Notes: generated from the sequence alone by a model not told the origin. Shown: positions 36,301-44,526, numbered from the stretch's first letter. The stretch: 64,000 nucleotides of DNA from Nemorincola caseinilytica (GCF_039540515.1 NZ_BAABFA010000019.1:62001-126000), one strand, 5' to 3'. Made by a program: numbers and translations.

Positions 36301-36746
36301 AGTATGGCAGCTACGTTATAAGGACTGGCATGTACGGCATAACTGCGGACAATGCGCTCTACCTGCACGATAAATACCTGAACAGGACAGTACGCCTGAA
36401 AGAAGGTACCGAATACTGGTTCGATATCACGGCCGATCCCGCAAGCCAGGGCGAACAGCGCTTCGAGCTGAACACAAGCAGTGTGAATGCACTTGCCGGG
36501 AATACCGACCTGCTGCAACTATCGCCCAATCCTGCACAGGGCAGTGTGCAGCTATCCTACCACGACATAGCAGAAACAGGACAAGTGACCATAACGAATG
36601 TGACCGGCCAGGTGGTATATGCCGACACAGTACCTGCCGGAACAGGCAACATCACCATATCGCTGCAGAACATACCTGCCGGTATATACCTGGTAAAACT
36701 GACAAGCGGCAATGTGATGCACACGCAGAAACTGATAAAGAACTAA
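30357..36746 (+). CDS. Giant secreted repeat protein with T9SS C-terminal sorting domain
   Basis: A 2129-residue extracellular protein. It has a signal peptide (about residues 1-19), then a very long Thr/Gly/Asn-rich part made of short beta repeats such as GTFTANGGTV-LNG and the recurring SIPGT. The short repeats are grouped into larger units of about 200 residues (near 475-900). A non-repetitive part follows from about 1450. The last 75 residues are a type A T9SS sorting domain (LSPNPAQGSVQLSY, GQVVYADTV, PAGIYLVKL and the final QKLIKN). The repeats suggest a beta-helix adhesin or fibre. The sorting domain should be removed as the protein is attached to the cell surface. Confidence 0.9.
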   Translation: MKKLYLLLVVCLCAIEASATTYTNIASRPLNVAANWTTNGLAAGGTAATDFATPGDVFILANAPATTSLTTDWTLGAVTLNITRAVTFNGGRAVILNGTTATANNTLTFSAAGNTLTVGNGTDATTLSTTGRITFSVATATLTINALATVDMQATGSTLAHPGTIIANNGTLKTASTSATALPASKDYTNGGVCTGTVSFYSAAAQTIPAGTYYDVSTSGGGIKTIGISTVRHELNAGTGTSVRPSAITTVVTGTGATITGSGTVIVTATSATALTTQYAFTTYTLTGLTVDFNSTTAQSIAASATVGNYGNLSITTTTAGLKTLLGDITVLGNVSVNATTAHNALDASASNYQITLGGNWTNKSTSGSTALFVGRAGTVTFNGTGVQNIGVNGGTSYPNFYNLTNSNTTNVLNLNSNVNLAGSMTINAGGTVNAGSSTMTVGGNWTNNGTFTAGTGTVNFNSTPSHSVTGIMTGANKFNNLTCSSATPSVISFSGNVEVAGNLTMSGTGTFSAPPILQVGGNFAHTAGTFTANGGEVILNGTATQTLPGSVATVFKTLTIDNTTPRTLTSNGIITIGNAFTLPQNITWNTTTFAVTDSSDFTNNGTYTATTQALKVLGNFINGNTGSFTSGTGTTAVTITGDLTNNGTFNGSTGTVILNGTGTRNITGSMTSPSAFNNLTFNNAAGIWNFSNDATVKGAFTITTGTVNAPAGTLYIGGNFAHTAGTFNANGGTVDLNGAANQSIPGTLATTFRTLIISGSSRTITVNRALTVGAALTIPAGITVTAAANAITDSSDLINNGTYTTTTQALKVMGDLTNTGTFTSSSGTAAVTVNGNFTNSGTYTSSGAGVISIGGNYANTGTFTANTGTVKFAATTAGRTLTGNMTGTSKFRSLTFVGVGGTWSFGGDAELGGILTITSGTVTAPSGTLKVAGNFAKATAGVFTHNNGTVEMNGTAAQSIPGATITFHNLSIANTTATVTANAAMTVNNMFTSAAGSTLNMSTRALSGTYDATGHNGTLLTQATSSAVPTGKTWGGTVNFNATAAQAVARGTYNNLTLTGTTAVKTLGAGAMTVNGDFTLISTTGITALAGALDVNGNIRIKGTTGNNILDASASNYQINCGGNWIDSSTTATDLFNERSGTVIFDGSSAQRIYTIAGSVLPTFYNVTINNTNSPLAVNTNTNISGTLSLAANTVLSPDAGVVFNTLAAAGTVSGSGTLQVTRTAATADYSNQYKFTTNTLGTITVDYAGAGAQDINTLTYGTLKTSGSGTKTATGNITLNSALNIGSGTLLDLGNSYTLGGSASTFTVDGTLQTAMPTTTGTAIPSGKTWSGTGTVAYNAATGQQTIVSGTYNNLTLGNSSNTDTIIATVTVNGTLTLGKLSLGNNNIILGSSATIWGASASNYIVTNGTGRIRKQFIADGSFTYPTGDAGGHYSPIQLNMSGSGYSGAYADAGTVAAVHPSNASANNYLGRYWTIALNGITAPSYSVTGTYVSADVNGFATSILSAVYTGSLPWVEFSGADSVANTVTATGLSNTTVALSGTDAVPVASIWNGTTWSNGTPGSATDVTITSTVVPTPATFSVHDLTISSGVSLNTGTTASVTITGDLINNGKGLSGTGTVIFAKAGTSAITGDTVAFGGTIRVNSGCTLQTNEKLRLSSRATYTGVIGESYGTISGRVIVERYNAPRRAYRFFAHPYTSAISLSQLTDMIDITGGSVANGYTATPSNSPSAFWFNPLIADTVTVGTNSGWVAFSGPLTNTNWNRYQMARVMVRGAKGQGLTSASYTPLSVILSTKGEVNQGTQVITLTKGTNSQFVTCGNPYPCGVQMSTVTKGTSINANYTVWDPSLGTAGAYVSVPFGMSYVLPPFAAISTTATDNTDNTLTFHESDKVSTFTTLFRSAPMPSWVELQIADSNKDWDRVLLHLDGAATATQDATDAVKLSNPDLDLYTLSADNARLAIDARPYSADISIPLGIASMEYGSYVIRTGMYGITADNALYLHDKYLNRTVRLKEGTEYWFDITADPASQGEQRFELNTSSVNALAGNTDLLQLSPNPAQGSVQLSYHDIAETGQVTITNVTGQVVYADTVPAGTGNITISLQNIPAGIYLVKLTSGNVMHTQKLIKN
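31773..33100 (+). repeat. Three large in-frame repeats in the giant secreted protein
   Basis: Matching blocks that begin ATGACC (G)GC and continue through AA(G/C)TTCA-AACCTTACA-like segments start at 31773, 32367 and 33012, so the units are about 198 and 215 codons long. A further pair of related segments (SNYQI followed by GGNW) lies near 31410 and 33700. The copies have diverged at DNA level. Confidence 0.65.
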
Positions 36747-36769
36747 AGCAATAATAAACAGGGAACGAC

Positions 36770-37006
36770 ATGAAACGACTAAAAAGTATAGCAATGTATG
36801 TATTGCTGTCTATCTCTCTGGGCTGCGCGCCGAATATGGTGCAGGCACAGGGTTTTGAAGAAGATGTGGATGATGAGGACGTATCGAACATGCCGCTGGA
36901 TGGAGGAGTGACATTGCTTGCCGCTGGCGGGTTCGTATACATACTCAAACGAATGTCGGTAAAGAAGAACGATAAAGAGGAGGATCTGGGACTACTGAAA
37001 AAATAG
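36770..37006 (+). CDS. PID-CTERM exosortase substrate
   Basis: A 78-residue protein with a signal peptide (about residues 1-27), a short acidic spacer (residues 29-40) and a C-terminal sorting signal. The signal is PLDGG (42-46), a hydrophobic helix (47-59) and basic residues (KRMSVKK). This is the PID-CTERM pattern recognised by Bacteroidota exosortases, which cut near the motif and attach the protein. The mature part would be only about 20 residues. The exosortase gene follows 7 bases downstream. Confidence 0.85.
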   Translation: MKRLKSIAMYVLLSISLGCAPNMVQAQGFEEDVDDEDVSNMPLDGGVTLLAAGGFVYILKRMSVKKNDKEEDLGLLKK

Positions 37007-37013
37007 CGAAGAA

Positions 37014-37634
37014 ATGAGAATAGCAACACCCCTTGTAACACTTCATAAAAATAATATCGTTCGCCTGCTGTCCATCAGCGCACTGCTGCAGTTAGTTACA
37101 TATACCATCATCGGCCTGTCATCAAAAGGTGGCTATTATTCCGAGACCGTTGATACATATCTTAACTACCCCTATCACCTCAGGAAGGGCCTGATCATAA
37201 TAGCACACAGAGCGCTGCTGTACATGGACCACCGTGCCATGCTGGTGAACAACGAATTCATATACAATATGCGACATGGTGGCATACATGTTGCATATGA
37301 GTGCCTGGGCTTCGGCCTCATGTCGCTGTGGACAGGTTTTGTACTGTCGTACAGGCCTATCACCACCAGGTGCCGGGTAGTGCTTATCTGTATAGGGCTG
37401 CTCGTCATCAACATCACGAACATCCTCAGGATGATCATCGTGTTCATCGCCCCGTTCAAGCTGGGTATGGGCATAGACAACCACGGAGTGTATAATGTAG
37501 TGCTGCATACTATAATACTACTGATGGGGCTGATGGTAGTGAAGAAGACACAGAAGATGTCCTCTATGCCGGGAGGCGGCATGTGCTTGGCGCACAACGA
37601 TGTGAATGACCGTTATAAAAAAAATAAACAATAA
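37014..37634 (+). CDS. Exosortase/archaeosortase-family transpeptidase
   Basis: A 206-residue polytopic membrane protein with about six helices. The candidate catalytic residues of the family are present: Cys97 in AYECLGFGLM, Arg139 in NILRMI and His157 in DNHGVYN. Exosortases process proteins with a C-terminal motif-helix-basic signal and are thought to transfer them to a surface molecule. The neighbour upstream is a matching PID-CTERM protein, so the two form a dedicated pair. Which exosortase subfamily it belongs to is not certain. Confidence 0.85.
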   Translation: MRIATPLVTLHKNNIVRLLSISALLQLVTYTIIGLSSKGGYYSETVDTYLNYPYHLRKGLIIIAHRALLYMDHRAMLVNNEFIYNMRHGGIHVAYECLGFGLMSLWTGFVLSYRPITTRCRVVLICIGLLVINITNILRMIIVFIAPFKLGMGIDNHGVYNVVLHTIILLMGLMVVKKTQKMSSMPGGGMCLAHNDVNDRYKKNKQ

Positions 37635-37667
37635 AACTGATCAAATATTTCAAAATTTAATTACGCC

Positions 37668-37934
37668 ATGTTATCACGAGCAACCAAACTAACAGAAGAC
37701 ATTGAATACATCATTGGCAAATTAAAGAACAAGGAAAAGTTCGGACTATTCGATGATGGTTCAAAATGCTACTTTCAGGATGGCACCAGGATCCACTATA
37801 CCGACCTCTGGCGTGCCATACGCGTAGTGAACGGCATAGGAGAAAGCCGGCCGTGCAAACGCTTGCCGGAAGAATGTCCGCAAAGCTTTGTAGGGATATT
37901 CTCATACAAATACTCGAAACACAACTGGAAATGA
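37668..37934 (+). CDS. Unknown small protein
   Basis: An 88-residue soluble protein with a helical N-terminus and a beta hairpin (KFGLFDDGSKCYFQDGTRIHYTDL). No family was recognised. It lies alone between the exosortase gene and a strong terminator. Confidence 0.55.
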   Translation: MLSRATKLTEDIEYIIGKLKNKEKFGLFDDGSKCYFQDGTRIHYTDLWRAIRVVNGIGESRPCKRLPEECPQSFVGIFSYKYSKHNWK

Positions 37935-37992
37935 CCTACCCCCTGCTTGAAACGAAAAGCTAGGTTCACCCCCAGTGTTTGCGATCAGGCGC

Positions 37993-38030
37993 AGGCGCCC
38001 CGAAATATCGGGGGCGCCTCGCCTTTTTTC
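37993..38030 (+). terminator. Strong hairpin terminator
   Basis: AGGCGCCCC (37993-38001) pairs with GGGGCGCCT (38011-38019) around a short loop, with a T run shortly after. It closes the transcript that ends with the small protein gene. Confidence 0.8.
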
Positions 38031-38086
38031 ATTTCGGCCACCTGTACATGTGGCATGAAAATTGAACGGATAGGATAACGCCCTCT

Positions 38087-38662
38087 ATGCACACAACAGA
38101 TACGATATTGGAAAAAGTACTGGATACCATAAAAGAATATGCCGACAAAGCACATGACCGGCAGATGCGCAAGTATACACCCGAGCGGTACATCGTTCAC
38201 CCCGTGCGGGTAATGCGGACATGTATGGAATATACCGCGGACCTGCCTGTGCTGGCAGCAGCCCTGCTGCACGATGTGCTGGAAGATACACCGGTGACAC
38301 AAGAAGAGATGTTACATTTCCTGCTTACAGTGATGACCAAAGAAGAGGCCGAAAAGACCATGGCCCTTGTAGTAGACCTCACAGATGTATATGTAAAGAA
38401 AGACTTCCCAAAACTGAACAGGCGTGCCCGCAAAGCCAAAGAAACAGAAAGGCTGAAAGACACCTCACCCCTCTCGCAGACCATAAAGTATGCCGACATC
38501 ATAGACAACTGCAACGAGATAGTAACGCACGACCCCGGCTTTGCCAGAGTATTTCTGTATGAATGCAGGAACAATCTAAAGGTGCTGGACAAGGGCGACC
38601 CGAGCCTCTACCTGCAAGCCCTGGCCACAGTGAACGCAGCCATATCTCAGCTACGCAGGTAA
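38087..38662 (+). CDS. HD-domain phosphohydrolase, (p)ppGpp hydrolase-like
   Basis: A 191-residue single-domain protein with the RelA/SpoT-type HD signature: His38 (HPVRV), His62-Asp63 (LLHDVLEDT) and Glu66-Asp67. This matches small alarmone hydrolases (MESH1-like) that lack a synthetase domain. It could turn over (p)ppGpp or a related nucleotide. The substrate is inferred from the family; other HD proteins use different nucleotides. Confidence 0.8.
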   Translation: MHTTDTILEKVLDTIKEYADKAHDRQMRKYTPERYIVHPVRVMRTCMEYTADLPVLAAALLHDVLEDTPVTQEEMLHFLLTVMTKEEAEKTMALVVDLTDVYVKKDFPKLNRRARKAKETERLKDTSPLSQTIKYADIIDNCNEIVTHDPGFARVFLYECRNNLKVLDKGDPSLYLQALATVNAAISQLRR

Positions 38663-38688
38663 GGCCCAGACGACTATATAATATCTTG

Positions 38689-39330
38689 CTATTCCACTTT
38701 CTCAAATACCCTTAATGCAGTGCCATAGCCCGGCGCCGACAACCTATACTGGAACGAGGTATCTGTAGCGGTCACATGCAATTCCTCATCCGAAGCATCT
38801 ATTTCCTCTCCTATCGATTCCGAAAGCTGTACAGAGAGGTCTATGGTAGCCTCGTCTATCACCGCAAAGTAGGCCGCATCCGGCAGTCCGGCCCCACCCA
38901 TATCATCCGTCATATACATCGCGCGCGACACTCTTGTCACATTCACCTGCACACCGTTCGATGTTCGCTCATATACCCCTGTCAGGTCCACATCATCATC
39001 GTAGTTGGTCACTGCTATGTACCTGCCCACTTTGGTTATATAGCCATTGGCATTCGTCATGGCATACCGCATATAGTATATCCCGGGTGTGTTCACATCC
39101 AGCGTAGAGTACTCAGCCGTCAGCGACCGTGTACTGCCGCTTATATCGTCCGTACCTGTGGCGCCGGGGTCGGCATATGCAGTGCCCACGTCTATGGTCA
39201 CATACTTCGCTCCGTTCAGGGCTATAGTGGGGTATGTCACCTTCACTACCCTTGTATCGTTATAAGGCTTTCTGCAGCCCGCCCCGGTGAGCGCCCACAT
39301 TGCCAGCAGTACTATCAATAGCTTTTTCAT
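38689..39330 (-). CDS. DUF5011-type lipoprotein of the Sus operon
   Basis: A 213-residue lipoprotein: lipobox LTGAGC at about residue 19, then an immunoglobulin-like DUF5011 domain recognised by GTAYADPGATGTDD and TPGIYYMRYAMTNANG. A second beta domain follows. Such proteins sit at the surface next to SusC/SusD pairs and often help bind the substrate. The gene is 21 bases after the SusD gene, on the same strand, and forms the end of the operon. Confidence 0.8.
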   Translation of the reverse strand: MKKLLIVLLAMWALTGAGCRKPYNDTRVVKVTYPTIALNGAKYVTIDVGTAYADPGATGTDDISGSTRSLTAEYSTLDVNTPGIYYMRYAMTNANGYITKVGRYIAVTNYDDDVDLTGVYERTSNGVQVNVTRVSRAMYMTDDMGGAGLPDAAYFAVIDEATIDLSVQLSESIGEEIDASDEELHVTATDTSFQYRLSAPGYGTALRVFEKVE

Positions 39331-39351
39331 AGAGAAGAGTTTGTTCCTGTT

Positions 39352-40779
39352 TTACTGTACATCCCACCATACCCTGTCTGTAATGTTCTTCTGGCCGGGG
39401 AAGTTGAGGTTTCGTGTAAGCTCGGTCTCGGGATATGGCAGCCGCATCGGGAACTGGTTGCCTATCCTCGATGCGCGCGAGATGGTAAAGATGTCGGGAT
39501 AGCCGGTGCGCCGCCATTCGGTCCATGCCTCTATGTTCTGGTTACCCGTCATCGCGAACCATTTCTGGGTGATGATGGCCTCTATCTGCTCTTCCATAGT
39601 ACCTGCAAGCGGGTACCCGGCCACATCCAGTATATATGTTTCCGCATCGTCGGCGGTCAGCTCATACTCCAGGAAGTTCGCCCCTATAGCCGCATTGTAA
39701 AGGTCCATCGCTGCAGATGCGGCCCCAGCACGCGCTGCGGCCTCAGCCTGCAGGAACAGGCTCTCGTAAGAAGACAACAACTTTACCGGTGCAGTGGCCG
39801 ATGATGGGTCATTGGCATTGGCGCCCGTAAGCGCCGATGGCAGCGAATAGCTGCCGGGGCTGGGCGTACCATAATACCCCTGCTGCAGACCCACCGTACC
39901 CGTGTAGAACGAGAATATCCTCACGTCCTCATTGGCCAGCATGGCATTCACGGCGGTAGCACTGGCCACCACGTTCTGCGTAAAGCCCAGGTTCGATATC
40001 TCTGAATAGAACGGATAGGCATTGCCGGGGCTGCTGCTGTACGCTATCTGTGCCGTGGCCTCCAGAAAGCCATAGCTATTGGCCTGTGCCTCTGCTACGC
40101 CTGCCATGGCCGTAGTAGGGTCTACATATGCCATGCGCAGGTTCATGCGCAGCAGCAGGGTATTGGCAAATTGCCCCCAGGCATACATATCGCCATGGAA
40201 TATCACATCATCTGTACCCGGGCCCAGGGCATCTACATCTATCAGGTCGCGCCCCTCGCGCACCAGCGCTATGATGGCGGGATATATATCCTGCTGCCTG
40301 TCGTAGCGCGGGCTCGTCACGCCGTCCTCGCCTTTCAGCGCATCGGTAAATGGTATGTCGCCAAAGTTATCGGTAAGCAACTGCAAGGTATACCCCTGCA
40401 GTATCTTGGCTACGGCCGTATAGTTCTTGGTGTTCTCGGCGGTGCCTGCCTTCTTTACTATCTGCCGCAGGTCGGTAAGTGTACCTGCATACAGCTCCTG
40501 CCATGCAGTATTGGCCGATGATGGTCCCGGCTGGTATTGCTCGAACGGTCTGTACTGCGATGCGCTCGGCGACTGTGTCCAGTACTGCGCCCACAGGCCG
40601 CCCACCAGCTGAAAGTAGTTGCCATACTGGTGGCTCAGCGATATCTCTGCAGCAGGCAGCAGCTCGGTAACGGTCACATCTGCCGGTTCATTGGGGTTCG
40701 TGTTCACATTCAGTGTCTTGCGACAGCTGTACTGGGTCGCAAGAACAATAGCACAAAGTATCAGTAATGACTTTTTCAT
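39352..40779 (-). CDS. SusD/RagB-like surface lipoprotein (SusD-like_2 type)
   Basis: A 475-residue lipoprotein with a lipobox before Cys19 (ATQYSC). The N-terminal half has the family helices (LPAAEISLSHQYGNYFQLVG) and the typical LLTDNFGDIPFTDAL segment; four TPR-like helical pairs surround the ligand site. SusD proteins cap the SusC transporter and capture the nutrient. The gene is 9 bases after the SusC gene, and both are transcribed leftward. The substrate is not known, although a peptide or oligosaccharide is usual. Confidence 0.92.
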   Translation of the reverse strand: MKKSLLILCAIVLATQYSCRKTLNVNTNPNEPADVTVTELLPAAEISLSHQYGNYFQLVGGLWAQYWTQSPSASQYRPFEQYQPGPSSANTAWQELYAGTLTDLRQIVKKAGTAENTKNYTAVAKILQGYTLQLLTDNFGDIPFTDALKGEDGVTSPRYDRQQDIYPAIIALVREGRDLIDVDALGPGTDDVIFHGDMYAWGQFANTLLLRMNLRMAYVDPTTAMAGVAEAQANSYGFLEATAQIAYSSSPGNAYPFYSEISNLGFTQNVVASATAVNAMLANEDVRIFSFYTGTVGLQQGYYGTPSPGSYSLPSALTGANANDPSSATAPVKLLSSYESLFLQAEAAARAGAASAAMDLYNAAIGANFLEYELTADDAETYILDVAGYPLAGTMEEQIEAIITQKWFAMTGNQNIEAWTEWRRTGYPDIFTISRASRIGNQFPMRLPYPETELTRNLNFPGQKNITDRVWWDVQ

Positions 40780-40788
40780 AATAGCGGT

Positions 40789-43700
40789 TTAGAATGTGAA
40801 TTTCAGGTTTATGCCATACCTCCTCAGCGAAGGCTGTGCCGAGAAATCGAAGCCCTGCGCATTGCCCGCGCCCGATGAGTTCACCTCGGGATCTACATAC
40901 TGGTTCGATGCAGGGGTCCAGATAAAGAGGTTGTTGCCATAGACAGATACCGTAGCGCTGCCTATGAATATATTGGTGAACCATTTGGCAGGCAGGTTGT
41001 ACGATATGCTGGCCTCGCGCAGCTTCACATAGCTGGCATTCACCAGGTTCTCCGATTCCGGCCGCAACCCTGCGCTGGTATAGTAGCTATAGGGCATGTA
41101 AGGAGTGGTATTATTATGATACTGCCCGTCCGATCCCAGGTAGGCCGAATTGGCCCAGACCTGCTCCTCCCTGTCCTCCGTCTCCTTCGATGTACCTACA
41201 AAGCCCAGCACATCCCTTGTGCGGCTGTATATGATGCCCCCCTGCTTGGTATCGAAGAGCACATTCACCCCAAAGCCTTTATAGCTAAAGGATGTACCGA
41301 GAGATGCCTGGTAGTCGGGCAGGTAGGTAGCATAGTACATTGCCGTTGTAGATACTTTGGGTATGCCCGTTGCAGAGTCCACTATCATCCTGCCATCGGC
41401 TGTCAGCTCGTGGCCGGTGGTGTAGAAGGTACCATAAGGCTTGCCTACTGCCGCCACTATGCTCATACCGCTGATGCCACCCAGCACTATCTGGTCGGTA
41501 CCGGCGAATATCTCTTTTACCTCGTTGCGGTTGCGGGTATAGGTACCGTATATATCCCATTTCATACCCGCTGCCCTCAGTACGGTCACACGCATGGCCA
41601 GTTCCACACCACTGTTCGTTATCAGGCCCGTGTTCACGAATTTGGCTGTAAAGCCCGATGAGGTGGCCACTGGCACAGGTACTATCTGGTTGCGCGAGCG
41701 CTTGTTGTAGTAAGAGAAGTCTACAGTGATGCGGTTGTTCCAGAAGGCATCCTCTGTACCTATCTCGAACTCTTCCGAGAACTCGGGCTGTATGTTGCCC
41801 AGCCCCAGTGTATTGTCGTAGCTGAAAGCGCCTATACCGCCAAAAGGAAATATAGTGCTGCCGAAGTTGCCATTGGCGATGGCCCTGGTATAGGTCGTCT
41901 GGTCGGAGTATGGAGGCGCATCATTACCCACCGATCCGTAGGACACCCTGAATTTACCATAGTTCCATACCTTATCTTTCAGGTCGCCCTCCATCAGTTC
42001 GGTGAACACAAAGGATGTATTGGCGCCATAGTAGAAGTAAGAGTTCTTGATGGTCGACGACCAGTCGTTGCGCATGTTCAGCCCCAGGAACAGCATGTTC
42101 TTATATCCTGCCGATACGGTGCTGTACAAGCCTACCCTGCGCACCAGGCTCAGGTTATTGGCTGTAAGAGGCGTACCGTTAGAGTTGCTCAGGTTGTAGT
42201 ATCCGGGTGTTATCAGTCCGCCTTCTTCATTGGTACTGGCAAATGTGTTGCTTGTACGGAACTGCGAATAGTTCTGCGCCAGCAGCACGTTCAGGTGCAG
42301 GTCCTTTGCCACATTCCTGTCATAGGTTATCATCAGGTCGTTGAAAATGTTGCTGGTATTATAGATATCCTCCGAATACCTGCCGTTATTGATGTGCGGC
42401 GCTCCCGTATACAACGGGTCGAACGGTTCTGAATTGAATTTTGGTGCCAGCTGAAAACGGCGGTCCGCAATGTTATCGGCCGCCAGCCTGTTGGTTATGG
42501 TAAGCCACGTTGCAGGCTTATACCCTATTATGAAATTGCCGAATATGCGGTCCACATCGTTCAGGTTCTTGAACTCCTGCAGCGTATAGTAGGGGTTCAG
42601 TGCATAGGCGCCATAGTAACCATAGCGTTGCACGCCTGTGGCATCGGTATAGTTTATGGAATTGAAAGGGTCGCTCAGGTCTTTCAAATGGCTTATAGGT
42701 ATATCGCGCGGGGTCTGGTACAGGTTATCCAGCACCGATGCCTCTCGCTGCCCGAAGCCCGGCAGGTCGCTGTTTATCTTCACATAGTTCACATTGATGC
42801 TCGAGGTCACTTTATTGCTCAGCTCGGCATTGCCGTTGAAACCCACATTGTACCTGTCGTATGTCTTGCCGGGAAATATGGACTTGCTGTTCAGCGATCC
42901 CAGCGACAGGCGGTATGCTGCATTCTCATTGCCTCCGTTCATGCCCACATTGTTGTTCCATGTCTGGCCTACGTCAAAGAAATCCCTTACGTTATTGGGC
43001 AGGGCCTCATAGGGTTTTATCTGCTGCTCGCCGTTTATTATCTGCCCCCATGGCCTTATCTGCCCGTTGAATTTTTCTCCCCAACTGAAGTTCTCTCTCC
43101 TGTCGTCCCTGATGCCCTCATAGATATTGCCCTGCCCATAAGTGTTCTGCAGGTCGGGGTACTTCAGTATCGAAGACAGCTCGTAGCTGGAGCTCACCTC
43201 TATATCTGTCTTTGAAGGGCCCGTACGCTTGCGCCCTTTCTTGGTAGTTATCATTATGGCGCCGTTCGATGCCATGGAACCATACAGCGCCGTTGCCGCC
43301 GGCCCCTTCAGTACCGATATCGATTCTATATCATCGGGGTTTATATCGTTGGCCCTGTTACCATAGTCTACCTGGTTGCTCAGGTTGCCTATATTGCCAT
43401 TGGTGGCAAAGTTCGAGTTGTTTATCGGCACACCGTCCACCACTATCAGCGCCTGGTTATTACCGGTAAGCGACGAGCCACCGCGCAGCACTATCCTCGA
43501 CGATGAGCCCGGCGCATTCGCCGTAGAATTGATGTTCACACCTGCAGCCTTGCCCACAAGTGCATTTATGGGGCTGGTATTACCGCCTGTGGTCAGCTCG
43601 CTTCCGGTTATCTGCGTGGTAGCATATCCCAGCTCCCGTTTTTCCCTTCGCACTGCATTGGCCGTTACCACGGCCCCCTCCAGTGTGTGCGCCTCTATCA

Positions 43701-43986
43701 GCATGTTCACGTTCATTACGCTGTCGGGGCCTATGGGCCGCTCTATACGCTCGTAGCCCACATACTGGTACACCAGTATGTTCACACCATCGGGCACAGT
43801 TATGGCGTAGTTGCCATCCACATCGGTCACGGTACCCACTTGCGAGTTCTTGCCGTTCACTACTACGCCCGGCAATACAACACCTTTTTCATCTACCACC
43901 TTGCCGGTGATCCTGCGGCCACCCTGCGCCAGCGTGGCGGAATGGGACAACAATAAGAACATGAGGAAAGTAAGGAACGTTTTCAT
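40789..43986 (-). CDS. SusC/RagA-family TonB-dependent outer-membrane transporter
   Basis: A 1065-residue beta-barrel importer. It has a signal peptide (about 1-20), then a CarboxypepD_reg-like domain (GKVVDEKGVVLPGVVVNG, about 22-105), then the plug domain (ITGSELTTGGNTSPINALVGKAAG and VLKGPAATALYGSMASNGAI), then a 22-stranded barrel ending in a terminal Phe (INLKFTF). Energy comes from TonB-ExbBD in the inner membrane. It is the first gene of the SusC-SusD-lipoprotein operon. A TAnnTTTG promoter element lies about 170 bases upstream. Confidence 0.94.
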   Translation of the reverse strand: MKTFLTFLMFLLLSHSATLAQGGRRITGKVVDEKGVVLPGVVVNGKNSQVGTVTDVDGNYAITVPDGVNILVYQYVGYERIERPIGPDSVMNVNMLIEAHTLEGAVVTANAVRREKRELGYATTQITGSELTTGGNTSPINALVGKAAGVNINSTANAPGSSSRIVLRGGSSLTGNNQALIVVDGVPINNSNFATNGNIGNLSNQVDYGNRANDINPDDIESISVLKGPAATALYGSMASNGAIMITTKKGRKRTGPSKTDIEVSSSYELSSILKYPDLQNTYGQGNIYEGIRDDRRENFSWGEKFNGQIRPWGQIINGEQQIKPYEALPNNVRDFFDVGQTWNNNVGMNGGNENAAYRLSLGSLNSKSIFPGKTYDRYNVGFNGNAELSNKVTSSINVNYVKINSDLPGFGQREASVLDNLYQTPRDIPISHLKDLSDPFNSINYTDATGVQRYGYYGAYALNPYYTLQEFKNLNDVDRIFGNFIIGYKPATWLTITNRLAADNIADRRFQLAPKFNSEPFDPLYTGAPHINNGRYSEDIYNTSNIFNDLMITYDRNVAKDLHLNVLLAQNYSQFRTSNTFASTNEEGGLITPGYYNLSNSNGTPLTANNLSLVRRVGLYSTVSAGYKNMLFLGLNMRNDWSSTIKNSYFYYGANTSFVFTELMEGDLKDKVWNYGKFRVSYGSVGNDAPPYSDQTTYTRAIANGNFGSTIFPFGGIGAFSYDNTLGLGNIQPEFSEEFEIGTEDAFWNNRITVDFSYYNKRSRNQIVPVPVATSSGFTAKFVNTGLITNSGVELAMRVTVLRAAGMKWDIYGTYTRNRNEVKEIFAGTDQIVLGGISGMSIVAAVGKPYGTFYTTGHELTADGRMIVDSATGIPKVSTTAMYYATYLPDYQASLGTSFSYKGFGVNVLFDTKQGGIIYSRTRDVLGFVGTSKETEDREEQVWANSAYLGSDGQYHNNTTPYMPYSYYTSAGLRPESENLVNASYVKLREASISYNLPAKWFTNIFIGSATVSVYGNNLFIWTPASNQYVDPEVNSSGAGNAQGFDFSAQPSLRRYGINLKFTF

Positions 43987-44157
43987 AGATAAGATCGGTT
44001 AGATGTACGAGATATCTTTTCCCATAGATGGGCATTGGAAAAACGATCGGGATATATACCCCTGCCGGTAAAAGACACTACATTTCTGAATGGTCAGGCC
44101 ATCAGCTCTGGTCAGTGAATGTTCACATGATCGCAGGGAGTAATGCATACCGTATAA

Positions 44158-44165
44158 CAAAGTTA
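44158..44165 (-). promoter_or_regulatory. Promoter -7 element for the SusC operon
   Basis: On the minus strand the sequence reads TAACTTTG, an exact match to the Bacteroidota -7 consensus TAnnTTTG. It leaves a leader of about 165 bases before the SusC start. No good -33 TTG was seen at the normal distance. Confidence 0.5.
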
Positions 44166-44247
44166 CCTCCCCCTTTTAGGGTTATCTTAACAGATCTTTA
44201 ATGAAAATTTATATAAATGCCACATTTAATTATTATATAATATTATA

Positions 44248-44526
44248 TCATTTCTGCTCTGTAGGGGTCTCTTTCTGAATGGTCTTTTTCTGCGATAGCG
44301 ACCTCCTTAGCAACTCGCTCATCTGCTGCCACAGACTCCCCCTTCTCACCCCTTGCTCATCTGTGAAATGACGTTTGAAGAATTGCCGGGAATAGCTCAT
44401 TTCCTCGTTCACCGCAGCGATGGCCAGCCGCGATCCTACTATAAGTAGTATACTCACATAGAACAACAATGATGCACCCAGTATGCCCAGCGCTACAGGT
44501 ATCCGGGTCTGCCGTAGATGCGACAC
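44248..44526 (-). CDS. Small membrane protein
   Basis: A 92-residue protein with one membrane helix (about residues 10-38) and a long basic, helical C-terminal part rich in Arg, Gln and Lys. No family was recognised. It is the last of four small genes read leftward. Confidence 0.6.
   Translation of the reverse strand: MSHLRQTRIPVALGILGASLLFYVSILLIVGSRLAIAAVNEEMSYSRQFFKRHFTDEQGVRRGSLWQQMSELLRRSLSQKKTIQKETPTEQK

Noticed and set aside
30344..36518. Many long minus-strand frames under the giant secreted protein
   Set aside because: They mirror the repetitive Thr/Ala/Gly codons of the real gene, contain low-complexity Val/Ala/Pro runs and lack any domain or sensible start.
43260..43960. Several plus-strand frames opposite the SusC plug region
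   Set aside because: They lie opposite conserved plug-domain codons and have no motif of their own.
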